From positions 1 to 56,791 of the forward strand of contig WHTB01000002.1 of NCBI GenBank assembly GCA_009379735.1: a stretch of 56,791 bases of DNA. Reading direction: 5' to 3'. The stretch comes from Propionibacteriales bacterium (GTDB taxonomy: Bacteria; Actinomycetota; Actinomycetes; Propionibacteriales; Nocardioidaceae). The notes under the pieces are model-generated. The model was not told the origin of the DNA, made no database searches, and was given only the letters and a program-made list of their open reading frames with translations. A program made the position numbers and the translations under genes. Shown here one piece after another: positions 15,690 to 24,030 of the stretch (the stretch's first letter is position 1; every line of letters begins with the position of its first letter).

Positions 15690-17259
15690 CCCGGTCCCCT
15701 CCTCGCTCGGCCGGCACGCGGCGATCGGCGTGCTGTGGAACGTCGCCCAGAAATGGGGCATCCGCGCCGGAAGCCTGCTCACGCTGGCGCTGCTGACGCG
15801 CCAGCTCGAGCCCGCCGACTTCGGCATAGTGGCCGCGGCACTGGTGTTCATCCCGTTCCTGACCCTGCTCGCCGACGTTGGCTTCCAGTCGTACGTCGTG
15901 CAGGCCGAGCGCGCCGACCAGCGGATGCTGAGCACCGCGCTGTGGTTCGGCCTCGTGAGCGGTCTGGTTCTCATGGGCGCGACAGTGGCAGCGGCGCCTC
16001 TCGTGGAGAGCCTGCTCGGGCTTCCCCGCTTCGCGCACGTGCTGCAGGGCCTGGCTCCGGCGATTCTCCTGTCGGCGCTGATGGGTGCGCCCGCTGCGCT
16101 GCTCAAACGCCGGCTGGCGTTCAAGGCGATCGCCGTACGCCAGATCTCCGCCGCGGTGGGGTCGCAGGTGGTGGCGGTGGCGCTGGTGCTTGCCGGTGCA
16201 GGAGTGTGGGCGCTGGTCGGCCAGTACGTCGCCAACACGTTCTTCGCCTGTGTCGCCGTGTGGATAGCCGCGAGATGGGTGCCGTCGCGGCAGTTCTCGC
16301 CCCGGCTCGCCTGGCGGATGACCCGGTTCGGCGTGAAGGTCGTGCTCTCCGACATCACCGGCGTGCTGCGCATCTCGCTGGAGACCATGATCATCGTCAC
16401 GATCGTGGGCGTCACCGGCCTCGGGTACTGGAGTATCGCCATGCGCCTGGTCAATGTGGCCACTGATCTGACGGCCTCGACCGTCGTATCCGTCTCCAGT
16501 CCCGTCTTCGCGCGGATCAAGATGCAACCCTCGCGCCTTACCGACGCGTACCTGCGCGCGCAGGCGACGCTGTACGCGATCTCCGGCTCGGTGATGATGG
16601 TGCTGGCAGTGGTCACCCCCCTGCTGCTGCCCGTGGTCTTCGGTGCCCAGTGGCAGCCCAGCGTGTTCCTCGGCCAGGTGTACGCCGTGGCGTCGATCTT
16701 CGTGATCGGTGCGACGCTCGACCGCGGCTTCTTCCTCGGAATCGGCAGGCCGGGTGTGTGGCTCGTCTACGTCGTCGCGGTCGAGGCACTGACGCTGCTG
16801 GCGACGTTCCTCGCGGCGCCCTACGGGATGCGGGCCGTGGTGGTCGCCTTTCTGGCGGTCGCGGTCTTCGCGACGCTGGTGCGGTTGGCCATGGTGGCGC
16901 ACATCCTCGGCGTACGGCGGTCGAGGCCCGCCGGCGCGATGTTTCTGGTGCTGGTCGCGGCCGGGGCCGCCGCTGTGCCGTCGCTCGGCCTGGTGTGGAG
17001 CCTGACCGACCGGCTGCCGGTACCGCTGGTGATCGTGCTCGCTATGGCAGCCCCCGCCGTGGTGTTCCCGCTCACGCTGCGGTATGTCCGGCCGGAGGTG
17101 CTCCGCGAGGTGTGGTCGCTCGCACCCGAGCGGCTGCGCCGGCACCGGCCTCGGCTCGTCTCGTGGCTGGTCGACGCTGGCGTAGGTGCAGACCAGGTCA
17201 CCGAGCCGGTCCCGGTCGAGGTGGCGGCCCCACCGGGTGGGCAGGGGGTGCGGGCATGA
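15679..17259 (+). CDS. Wzx-type polysaccharide flippase (PST/MOP family)
   Basis: A 526-residue protein with about 12-14 transmembrane segments and the usual opening of the Wzx/lipopolysaccharide-exporter family: a basic start, then G-V-L-W-N-V-A-Q-K-W-G, L-T-L-A-L-L-T-R-Q-L-E-P-A-D-F-G, and Y-V-V-Q-A. It should flip undecaprenyl-linked repeat units. I start it at the GTG inside the end of the glycosyltransferase gene; more upstream codons in frame are read through that gene and look non-native. The cytoplasmic tail of about 60 residues after the last helix is polar and rich in Pro and Val. Overlaps the next glycosyltransferase by ATGA. Confidence 0.85.
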   Translation: MGADPVPSSLGRHAAIGVLWNVAQKWGIRAGSLLTLALLTRQLEPADFGIVAAALVFIPFLTLLADVGFQSYVVQAERADQRMLSTALWFGLVSGLVLMGATVAAAPLVESLLGLPRFAHVLQGLAPAILLSALMGAPAALLKRRLAFKAIAVRQISAAVGSQVVAVALVLAGAGVWALVGQYVANTFFACVAVWIAARWVPSRQFSPRLAWRMTRFGVKVVLSDITGVLRISLETMIIVTIVGVTGLGYWSIAMRLVNVATDLTASTVVSVSSPVFARIKMQPSRLTDAYLRAQATLYAISGSVMMVLAVVTPLLLPVVFGAQWQPSVFLGQVYAVASIFVIGATLDRGFFLGIGRPGVWLVYVVAVEALTLLATFLAAPYGMRAVVVAFLAVAVFATLVRLAMVAHILGVRRSRPAGAMFLVLVAAGAAAVPSLGLVWSLTDRLPVPLVIVLAMAAPAVVFPLTLRYVRPEVLREVWSLAPERLRRHRPRLVSWLVDAGVGADQVTEPVPVEVAAPPGGQGVRA

Positions 17260-18680
17260 AGCCCGGTCAGGTAATGCTGGCCGCGGCTCGCTGGGGGAAG
17301 CCGTTCGCCGGCACCGTGCCGCGCGGGATCCGCCGCCGCCTGCACCGGATGGCCGACGGCGGCGTCTCCGGCCAGCCTGCGACAGGCGCCGGTGCGGTGC
17401 GGCTCGGCAGCGCGCCCGTGATCCCGCGCAATGCGCACCGCTCTCCCGACCGGGTCCTTGGCGTCGCGGCAGCTGCGCGGCAGGTGCACAGCCGGCACCG
17501 GGAGGCCACGGCTAGGTGCCTGCTGGTGACCGACACGCTGGATGCGGGCGGGGTCGAAGAGGTGGTGGCCATCCTGGCGCTCGGGCTGCCCGACGCCGGG
17601 CTCGATATCGCGGTGGCGACCTGGAATCCGGGCGGCCGGGTGGCGGCACGACTGTCGGCATCGGGGGCCGACGTGGTGTGCATGCAGCACGACCACGACC
17701 GGGCACGCGCGTGGGTCTCGGCGTGGCGGCCGGACGTGATCGCGATGCACCAGGCGTCGGACTGGATCGTCCAGATCGGGTGCGAGTTGCGGGTCCCGAT
17801 GGTCGAGACCTTGCACAACTCACCGGTCTGGATGACACCGGCGCGGTGGCGTCGCCTGCACCGACGGCACCGGCAGATGGCGGGGTTGGTGGCGGTCTCC
17901 GACCGGGTCCGGCGGCACTACCTGGCAGCCGGCTCACCGGTGCCGCCGGAGCGGTTCAGCATCGTGCCCAACTCGTTCAGCCGCCAACGCTTCCAGACCC
18001 GCGACCGGGACGCGGACCGTGCCGCATGGGGGCTTGCGGACGACGACGTCCTATTCGTCAGCCTCGCAAGGTACGAGCCGCAGAAGAACCTGATCGGGTT
18101 GCTGCACGCGTTCGACCGGGCCGTACCTGCGAGCCCTGGTGCACGCCTGGCCGTGGCCGGCAACGTCGGCGACCCGCTCTACCACACCCAGGTCACGAGG
18201 TTCCGTGAACGCCTGTCGCACTCCGGGCGGGTCACCCTGCTCGGGCATCTGGACGACCCGGCCGAGCTGCTCGGCGCCGCCGACGTGTTCGTGCTCGACT
18301 CGTTCTTCGAAGGCGGACCCATGGCATCGATGGAGGCGCTCGCCCTCGGCGTACCCGTGATCTTGAGCGACGCGGGCGGAGCCGCCGACCAGGTAGGAGG
18401 CGGCGCCCGCGGGATCCTGGTGCCTGCCCCAACCGGAGAGGACGTCGTGACCGTCCGCGGCGTACGCCGGTACACCTACCGCCCGGAGCAGGCCAACACC
18501 GCGGAGCTGACCCGGGCGATCATGCGGATGACGGCAGACCGGGACTGGTGGGCAGCGCGGCGCGCTGAGCTGCGCGGCCAGGCTGCCGACGTGTTCGACG
18601 AGCGGCGCCAGCTGCGCGCGACGGCCGCGGCCTACACCGCAGCGCTCGAGCGCTCGCCGGGCAAGGGAGGGAACCGGTGA
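17256..18680 (+). CDS. Glycosyltransferase, GT4 family, with an N-terminal extension
   Basis: The GT-B domain starts only near residue 86 (C-L-L-V-T-D-T-L-D-A-G-G-V-E-E-V-V) and carries L-A-R-Y-E-P-Q-K-N-L, L-A-V-A-G-N-V-G and the E-x7-E motif in F-F-E-G-G-P-M-A-S-M-E-A-L. The 85 residues before it are Arg-, Ala- and Gly-rich with an R-R-R-L-H-R run and match no domain I know. The ATGA overlap with the flippase stop supports this start, but a later start near the Rossmann domain is possible. A Y-R-P-E-Q segment after the donor domain precedes the closing helix. Total length 474 residues; donor unknown. Confidence 0.8.
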   Translation: MKPGQVMLAAARWGKPFAGTVPRGIRRRLHRMADGGVSGQPATGAGAVRLGSAPVIPRNAHRSPDRVLGVAAAARQVHSRHREATARCLLVTDTLDAGGVEEVVAILALGLPDAGLDIAVATWNPGGRVAARLSASGADVVCMQHDHDRARAWVSAWRPDVIAMHQASDWIVQIGCELRVPMVETLHNSPVWMTPARWRRLHRRHRQMAGLVAVSDRVRRHYLAAGSPVPPERFSIVPNSFSRQRFQTRDRDADRAAWGLADDDVLFVSLARYEPQKNLIGLLHAFDRAVPASPGARLAVAGNVGDPLYHTQVTRFRERLSHSGRVTLLGHLDDPAELLGAADVFVLDSFFEGGPMASMEALALGVPVILSDAGGAADQVGGGARGILVPAPTGEDVVTVRGVRRYTYRPEQANTAELTRAIMRMTADRDWWAARRAELRGQAADVFDERRQLRATAAAYTAALERSPGKGGNR

Positions 18681-20158
18681 GGATCCTCGTGAGCCCCCAC
18701 TCGCTCGGCATGGGCGGCAGCCAGAGCAACGCGATCGACTTCGCGGCCCGGATGCGGGATCAAGGCCATCAGGTCATGGTGTGCGCCCCGCCGGGCCCGC
18801 TTGTCGACCGGGTGCGCCACCGGCGGCTGCCGTTCACACCCTTCGAGCCACACGCCCCGCACGTCAGCCTGCGAGCGTCGCGGGAGCTGCTGCGCGTGGC
18901 CCGGGGCTTCCGGGCGGATCTCGTGCACGGGTACGAGTACTACCCCTCGATGGAGGGCTGGCTCGGACCGACGTTGCAGGGGGACATCCCGTCCGTCTCC
19001 ACGGTCTTGACGATGTGGCTGCCGCTGCTTCCCTCGCGCATGCCCCTGGTCGTCGGCACAGAATCGCTGGCCGCCGTCGCGCGTGCCCGCCGGCGTGGCC
19101 CGGTGCGGTGCATCGAGCCACCGGTCGACGTCGACCATGACGCCGTGGACGCTCCCGGTGTGAAGCCTGAGCGTTTCCGCGACACGTGGGGCATAGATCC
19201 CGGGGTGCACACCCTGGTGTTGGTCAGCAGGCTCGAGCAGGATCTCAAGGTGGACGGCATCGAGCGCGCCATCGAGGCCGTGCCTCTGCTGGAGACCGAC
19301 CTTCCGGTGCAGCTCGTCATCGTCGGTGACGGTGCGGCCCGCCCCGACCTGGACCGACGGGCCATGGCCGTGAACGAGCGCGTGGGCCGTCGCAGCGTCG
19401 TACTCACCGGTGAGCTGCCCGACCCCAGGTCGGCCTATGCCGCCGCAGACCTCGTGCTCGGCATGGGGTCGTCTATCCTGCGCGGCATGTCGTTCGGTAA
19501 ACCGGCCATCGTCGTGGGCCGGAAGGGCTTCAGCGAGCCGATCGGCCCCGACACCCTGCCGAGGTTCCTCTACGACGGTTTCATCGGGGTGGGCCTCGCC
19601 GGCGACGCCCTGTCGGGAGCGGAGCTGATCGATGCGCTGAGGGATCTGCAGGACGGCGCCGGTCCGGTCCGCACAGGCGATCCTGGTGCACGGCGCCTGG
19701 CCGGCCAGATCGCGACGATCCTGGGCAGCCGCCAAGAGGCCGAGCGGCGCGGTGAGTTCGCACTGCAGACCGTCCGTACACGGTACTCGCTCGAGGTGCT
19801 CACCGACGCGTTGCTGGAAGTTTACGAAGAGGCACTCCGGAGTCCGATGCCACGAGCGGAGATCCTTGCGGATTCAGCCGTCACCTGGAGCAGGAAGACT
19901 GCCGGCCGCACCAAGTCGAAGACGTTGCGCGTGTTGGCGGCCGCGGGCAACCTTCGGGTTGGCGCGCCTCGCCGATCAGATCGCGTGCATTTACCAGGCG
20001 CCTCAGGGCTTCGGGACCGGTTCGATGGTGCGGCCCATCCTGCCGCGGTAGGCATCGCGCACCGCCCGGCTGTTGAGCCGGAGGGTCTGCAACGCGAGCA
20101 GGGGCCTGCGCGGGAGGTTGACCAGAGGCTTGGCCAGGCCGATCGCCGCCAGCCATAG
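18677..20158 (+). CDS. Glycosyltransferase, GT4 family, 3' end overlapping a convergent gene
   Basis: A GT-B protein opening I-L-V-S-P-H-S-L-G-M-G-G-S-Q-S-N-A, with V-S-R-L-E-Q-D-L-K-V, L-V-I-V-G-D-G-A-A and Y-A-A-A-D-L-V-L-G-M-G-S-S-I in the donor half. The family E-x7-E pair is not conserved: G-S-S-I-L-R-G-M-S-F-G-K-P-A takes its place. Recognisable similarity fades near residue 435. The last 50 or so residues (to base 20158) are read antisense through the end of the GT2 gene and look non-native, so a lost stop or small frameshift near 19990 is possible. ATGA overlap with the preceding gene; last gene of this plus-strand run. Confidence 0.75.
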   Translation: MRILVSPHSLGMGGSQSNAIDFAARMRDQGHQVMVCAPPGPLVDRVRHRRLPFTPFEPHAPHVSLRASRELLRVARGFRADLVHGYEYYPSMEGWLGPTLQGDIPSVSTVLTMWLPLLPSRMPLVVGTESLAAVARARRRGPVRCIEPPVDVDHDAVDAPGVKPERFRDTWGIDPGVHTLVLVSRLEQDLKVDGIERAIEAVPLLETDLPVQLVIVGDGAARPDLDRRAMAVNERVGRRSVVLTGELPDPRSAYAAADLVLGMGSSILRGMSFGKPAIVVGRKGFSEPIGPDTLPRFLYDGFIGVGLAGDALSGAELIDALRDLQDGAGPVRTGDPGARRLAGQIATILGSRQEAERRGEFALQTVRTRYSLEVLTDALLEVYEEALRSPMPRAEILADSAVTWSRKTAGRTKSKTLRVLAAAGNLRVGAPRRSDRVHLPGASGLRDRFDGAAHPAAVGIAHRPAVEPEGLQREQGPAREVDQRLGQADRRQP

Positions 20159-20920
20159 CGCGGTACGGTTCTCGCCGCAGCCGCGCAGAATGTAGATCAG
20201 GTTGCGCAGGCTGTAATAGCGCCGCCAGCTGAGCCCACCGAGCCGACGGTCTGGGCGCAGCTCCAGGTTCAGCCGGCCATGGTGCTCGCGCTCGCGGTGC
20301 CACAGGCCGCCGTGCGCGTATATCCGGAAACCGTGCCGCAGCATCCGCAGGCCATACTCCAGCTCCTCGAACCCGAAGAACAGATCCTCGTCGAAGACCC
20401 CCACACTTCGCACGGCATGCACGCTGTACATCGGCAGCTGGTTGCCCGCGACCCCACATGAAAGCACCGGCCCAGCCAGCTCGTGGTCGTCGACGCGAAC
20501 GATCCGGCCGCGGGCGGTGTCGAACCGGCCTCCGCACAGGCCGACGGCACCTACACCGGAATCGTTGGCCCTGAGCCGGACACCGAACTCCTCGAGAGTG
20601 CCGATCAGCTCCGGGGTCCGGGGCGGATCGTCGTCATCGAAGAGGGCGATCCAGTCGTCATCGTCCGCGGTCCGCAGAACATGGCGCATCCCCGCGGCGA
20701 TACCGCCGGCGGGCCCAAGGTTCTCGCCCGACGCCAGGTAGTCGGTGCTCACACCGGGCAGCGGATGCGCGGCGAGGACGGCGCGAGCCGACTGGCCCGG
20801 GTCGTTGTCAACCACCACCAGTGAGTCGAGTGTGCGGGACTGCCCGGCCAGGGCGTCCAGGTGGTTCGCGAGGTGCCGGGGACGGCGGTACGTGACAAGC
20901 ACTCCGTGCAGTGCCGACAT
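20003..20920 (-). CDS. Glycosyltransferase, GT2 family (rhamnosyl/galactofuranosyl-transferase-like)
   Basis: A 305-residue GT-A enzyme. The N-terminus has V-L-V-T-Y-R-R-P, then V-V-V-D-N-D, and the metal-binding D-x-D appears as L-F-D-D-D-D-P-P around residue 94. A G-V-F-D-E-D-L-F-F-G-F-E-E-L-E-Y motif follows, with W-H-R-E-R-E-H-H near the active site and R-R-Y-Y-S-L-R-N-L-I. This pattern is shared by rhamnosyltransferases and by mycobacterial-type galactofuranosyltransferases. It ends a minus-strand operon and begins three bases after the formyltransferase stop. Its 3' end overlaps a convergent plus-strand gene by 156 bases. Confidence 0.85.
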   Translation of the reverse strand: MSALHGVLVTYRRPRHLANHLDALAGQSRTLDSLVVVDNDPGQSARAVLAAHPLPGVSTDYLASGENLGPAGGIAAGMRHVLRTADDDDWIALFDDDDPPRTPELIGTLEEFGVRLRANDSGVGAVGLCGGRFDTARGRIVRVDDHELAGPVLSCGVAGNQLPMYSVHAVRSVGVFDEDLFFGFEELEYGLRMLRHGFRIYAHGGLWHREREHHGRLNLELRPDRRLGGLSWRRYYSLRNLIYILRGCGENRTALWLAAIGLAKPLVNLPRRPLLALQTLRLNSRAVRDAYRGRMGRTIEPVPKP

Positions 20921-20923
20921 CCG

Positions 20924-21925
20924 TCAACCACCTGACCCTGGACTATGGGAAGACGCATCGAGCCGGTCACGCAACCGCTCCTCAAGTTCGTCGATCCGGA
21001 CGAGCAGGTCGCGCGTGCGCAGGCCAAGGGTCTGCCGCGAGCCGTGCACGACCGCCGATGCGGGGAGCGGTTCGCCGCCGTCGTAGTGGACCCGGTGCAG
21101 CCTCAGCACCCCGTCGCCGGTGAGGACGTCCGCCCATCCGGCGTCGGCCGAGTTCGCGATCACCCGGCCTGGGATCCGGCCGTCGTACGTCCTCGGGGCG
21201 GGTGCCGGCTCGGCCTGCAGGACCCATAGCCGGCGCAACCCCAGGAACGTGAAGGCGCCGGGGTACGGCGCGCCCAGCGCACGGACCAGCCGGTCGATCT
21301 CGACGGTCCCGGCACGCCAGTCGATCTCGCCGTCGTCCGGCACCCGCGTACACCCGTAGGTCGCGTGCGCCTCGTCCTGCGGATCGCCCTCGTCGCCCGC
21401 CAACCGGCGCGTCACCGCGCCGGCGAGAATCCCGCGCTGTACCTCGTTCAGACGCGTGTAGAGCGTGCCGACGGTGTCGTCATCCGCGATCGGGACCGAC
21501 TGCTGCGCCAGAACACCCCCGGCGTCGAGACCAGGCACCATGCTGTGCACCGTCACAGCCGCCTCCGGCTCACCGTTGAGGATCGCCCAATTGACGTTCG
21601 CCCGGCCGCGGTAGCGGGGCAGCGGTGCATAGTGCACGTTGACGAAGGGGCACCGGTTGAGCAGCGCTCGGGGCAGGATCCGGTGGTACGACGACACCAC
21701 CACACAGTCCGGATGGGTTCGGTCCATCAGGTCCTCCAGGTCGGCGATCCGCGTGTCGTGCTCTACCCGGACACCGGCCGCCGCGGCCAGCGCGCTCACC
21801 TCGTCGGACTCGTCGCGGACCAGGGCCACGACCTCGAACCGCTCGAGCAACGCCGCGAGCGCACTGCCGGCGGTCGGACCCAGGCCGACGAGCAGCACCC
21901 TGGCGCGCTGTACCTCAGAGCTCAT
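20924..21925 (-). CDS. Sugar N-formyltransferase (methionyl-tRNA formyltransferase-like fold)
   Basis: Transfers formyl from N10-formyl-tetrahydrofolate to an amino group. The 333-residue protein has the family's active-site series in order: V-N-V-H-Y-A-P-L-P-R-Y-R-G (the Asn-His pair), N-W-A-I-L-N-G-E and V-P-G-L-D-A-G-G-V-L (Asp). A formyltransferase C-terminal-type domain (G-A-P-Y-P-G-A-F-T-F-L-G) and a charged helical tail follow. The polysaccharide context and absence of tRNA-synthesis neighbours favour a nucleotide-linked amino sugar as substrate, as for the VioF/QdtF class, over Met-tRNA. The ATG lies inside the previous gene's end (11-base overlap). The amino sugar could come from any of the aminotransferases at 31636, 32760 or 37083. 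Confidence 0.8.
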   Translation of the reverse strand: MSSEVQRARVLLVGLGPTAGSALAALLERFEVVALVRDESDEVSALAAAAGVRVEHDTRIADLEDLMDRTHPDCVVVSSYHRILPRALLNRCPFVNVHYAPLPRYRGRANVNWAILNGEPEAAVTVHSMVPGLDAGGVLAQQSVPIADDDTVGTLYTRLNEVQRGILAGAVTRRLAGDEGDPQDEAHATYGCTRVPDDGEIDWRAGTVEIDRLVRALGAPYPGAFTFLGLRRLWVLQAEPAPAPRTYDGRIPGRVIANSADAGWADVLTGDGVLRLHRVHYDGGEPLPASAVVHGSRQTLGLRTRDLLVRIDELEERLRDRLDASSHSPGSGG

Positions 21926-22958
21926 CGAGGAACTCCACGTCGAACGCCGTGCGTAGAGCGGTCGGCGTACGCAGAACCGAGGCCACCTTGAGCCCCCCCG
22001 CCTGCAACCGGACGACCGGCTCTGGCCCGACGTCCGACGGCAGCACGGCCATGTGACCGTGGCCCGGGGCCTGCCGGGGCCAGTAGTGCACGCCGAGCCG
22101 GTCGAGAGCGGTGCGATCGAGGTCGCCCCAGAACTGCGCGACGAACGCGTGCGGCCACCGCTTCGCCAGGACCTCGGCATCCGCCTGACTGACCACCGGC
22201 CCCGGCTGCGGTCGCAGGGCGACGAGCACCGCGGCCGGATCCCAGTCCGGCTCGGCCTCCCGCAGGCTGGGAACGGATCGCACGCGCGCCCCGGCGGCGG
22301 TCAACCCACGCTCGATGTACGGCGCAAACGGGTTGTCGCACAGCAGGACGATCCGGGTGCCGAACACCGCGGTGCCGGCGTCGAGCAGCAATTTCAGCGC
22401 CATCGTTCCGAGGTGCGAGAACACGTCGACCAGCGGATGCCGTTCGTTGGTCCCCGCGACCGGAATGCCGCGCTGCCGCAAGCCCTCGAGGTCGAGGTCG
22501 TCCCGGCCGGCCTGGATCTCCCACGCCTCGAACATCAGCGGTACCACCGCGGTCGGCTTCAGAGATGCCACCAGATGCCGGTCGATCGGGCGGAGGTGTC
22601 CGGAGTTGGTCACCACGTCGGCCCGCCCGATCACTGAGTACGGCGACTCGGTAGTCACGACGACCCGGTCCGCAACCCCCGCGGCGGCCGCCAGTTCCAT
22701 CGTGTGCTCACAGACATCGGACACGCTGCCGTACCGGCTGGACGCGGTGATACCGATGACCTCGTGCGCCCCGGCCAGCGCAGCGATCACCGGTGTCACG
22801 GCGTACGGGCCGGTCGCCGCCTCCGTCAGCACGACGGAGCCTCGCAGGTCGATCCGCATCTCCGAGACGCACCTGGTCATCAGGCGCACCAGCCGACCGG
22901 TCGCGAGACCGGGCCGCAGCGACTGAGCGGGGCGGAGGTCGGAGGCGGCAGCCGTCAC
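21915..22958 (-). CDS. Rossmann-fold protein of unknown function
   Basis: I do not recognise this 347-residue protein. It has two Rossmann-like halves. The first (residues about 40-80) has V-V-L-T-E-A-A-T-G-P-Y-A-V-T-P, where a dinucleotide loop would lie, followed by I-T-A-S-S-R-Y-G. The second (about 197-228) has F-G-T-R-I-V-L-L-C-D-N-P-F-A-P-Y. A N-E-R-H-P-L-V-D-V-F-S-H-L-G segment between them is placed like the hinge helix of D-2-hydroxyacid dehydrogenases, but the usual G-x-G-x-x-G and catalytic Arg/Glu/His are not evident. GTG start coupled to the Gfo/Idh/MocA gene and overlapping the formyltransferase, so a step in the same sugar pathway is a fair inference. Confidence 0.65.
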   Translation of the reverse strand: MTAAASDLRPAQSLRPGLATGRLVRLMTRCVSEMRIDLRGSVVLTEAATGPYAVTPVIAALAGAHEVIGITASSRYGSVSDVCEHTMELAAAAGVADRVVVTTESPYSVIGRADVVTNSGHLRPIDRHLVASLKPTAVVPLMFEAWEIQAGRDDLDLEGLRQRGIPVAGTNERHPLVDVFSHLGTMALKLLLDAGTAVFGTRIVLLCDNPFAPYIERGLTAAGARVRSVPSLREAEPDWDPAAVLVALRPQPGPVVSQADAEVLAKRWPHAFVAQFWGDLDRTALDRLGVHYWPRQAPGHGHMAVLPSDVGPEPVVRLQAGGLKVASVLRTPTALRTAFDVEFLDEL

Positions 22959-23998
22959 CGCGCGCTCCTCAGGGGCACCACGGCACCGCGGTACTCCAGG
23001 CTGGCCGACGCGGCCTCGAGCACGTCGAGGACCCGCAGGCCGGACCTCCCGTCCGTGAGCGCCGGGCGGCCCTCGCGGATCGCCGCCGCGAACTCCGCGG
23101 CCACTCCCCGCAGCGCCTCGCCCTCTGCGAGGGCGGGCGCCACCATGTCACCGCTGCGGTAGGAGATCGCGGCCTGTCGACGCTCGTCGGCCCCGATCTC
23201 GTCCGGGCTCGCCAGGTCGACACCGCGGTCGAAGATCGAGACCCGCTGCGCCGGGTTGAGGTCGTCCCATACGAGCGTGCGTTTCGAGCCGCCGATGATC
23301 GTGGTCCTGACCTTCGTCGGCGACAGCCAGTTCACGTGCGAGTGCGCGATCGCCCCGCCGCTCAGCTGGACGGTGAGATATGCGATACAGGCGTGCCCCG
23401 CCCCGATCGGGTCGGCGCCGTGCGCGGCCACCGCCTGCGGGCGGCAGCCTTCGGGGAGCACGAAGTCGAGGATGGACAGGTCGTGCGGAGCCAGGTCCCA
23501 CAACACGTCGACATCGCGCTGGACGAGCCCGAGGTTGATCCGCACGGAGTCGAAGAAGTGCAGATCGCCGAGCATGCCCGACTGCACGACCTCGCGGATC
23601 TTCAGCACGGCCGGGGTGTAGCAGTAGGTGTGGTCGCACATCAGCACGAGCTCCTGCGCGTCGGCGAGGCGTACCAGGGCCTCGGCGTCGGTGTAGGACG
23701 TCGCGAGCGGCTTCTCGACCAGGACGTGCTTGCCGGCCTGCAACGCACGGCGGGCGACGTCGACGTGGGTGTGCGCCGGAGTGGCGACGGCGACCGCCTG
23801 CACCGCAGGGTCTTCGAGTACGGCGTCGAGGTCCGTCGTCGTACGGATGCCGTTGTCCGGCCCGACAACCTGGCGGGCGCGGTCCCCGTCCACGTCGCAC
23901 ACCCAGCCCAGCGACAGCTCCGGAGAAGCACGCAGGTTGCGCACCAGGTTCGGTCCCCAATAGCCGGCGCCAACGACGGCTACCCCGATCGGATCCAT
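22955..23998 (-). CDS. Gfo/Idh/MocA nucleotide-sugar dehydrogenase (WlbA/WbpB-type role likely)
   Basis: A 347-residue NAD-dependent oxidoreductase. The N-terminal dinucleotide motif is V-A-V-V-G-A-G-Y-W-G-P-N-L-V-R-N, followed by the diagnostic E-K-P-L-A-T lysine motif and a D-L-A-P-H-D-L-S-I segment with the catalytic His/Asp. Enzymes with the G-Y-W-G-P-N-L-V-R opening usually travel with a DegT aminotransferase and a WbpD/WlbB acetyltransferase and act as UDP-GlcNAcA 3-dehydrogenase. Those partners are here at 32760 and 33877. The ATG follows AGGGAGG. An earlier in-frame ATG overlaps the stop of the large secreted protein but has the weaker site. Confidence 0.8.
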   Translation of the reverse strand: MDPIGVAVVGAGYWGPNLVRNLRASPELSLGWVCDVDGDRARQVVGPDNGIRTTTDLDAVLEDPAVQAVAVATPAHTHVDVARRALQAGKHVLVEKPLATSYTDAEALVRLADAQELVLMCDHTYCYTPAVLKIREVVQSGMLGDLHFFDSVRINLGLVQRDVDVLWDLAPHDLSILDFVLPEGCRPQAVAAHGADPIGAGHACIAYLTVQLSGGAIAHSHVNWLSPTKVRTTIIGGSKRTLVWDDLNPAQRVSIFDRGVDLASPDEIGADERRQAAISYRSGDMVAPALAEGEALRGVAAEFAAAIREGRPALTDGRSGLRVLDVLEAASASLEYRGAVVPLRSAR

Positions 23999-24030
23999 TC
24001 CGTTCCCTCCCTGTGAGTTGCTGCCGGGCA

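Noticed and set aside
14466-16616. Long minus-strand frame of about 716 codons opposite a GT4 and a flippase
   Set aside because: The translation is Arg/Ser/Thr/Pro/Ala-rich without any domain, while the plus-strand frames carry clear GT4 and Wzx signatures. Such mirror frames are expected in very GC-rich genes.
20924-21925. Methionyl-tRNA formyltransferase (fmt)
   Set aside because: The active-site motifs are shared, but the gene is embedded between sugar enzymes and away from def or other fmt neighbours, so a sugar formyltransferase is more likely.
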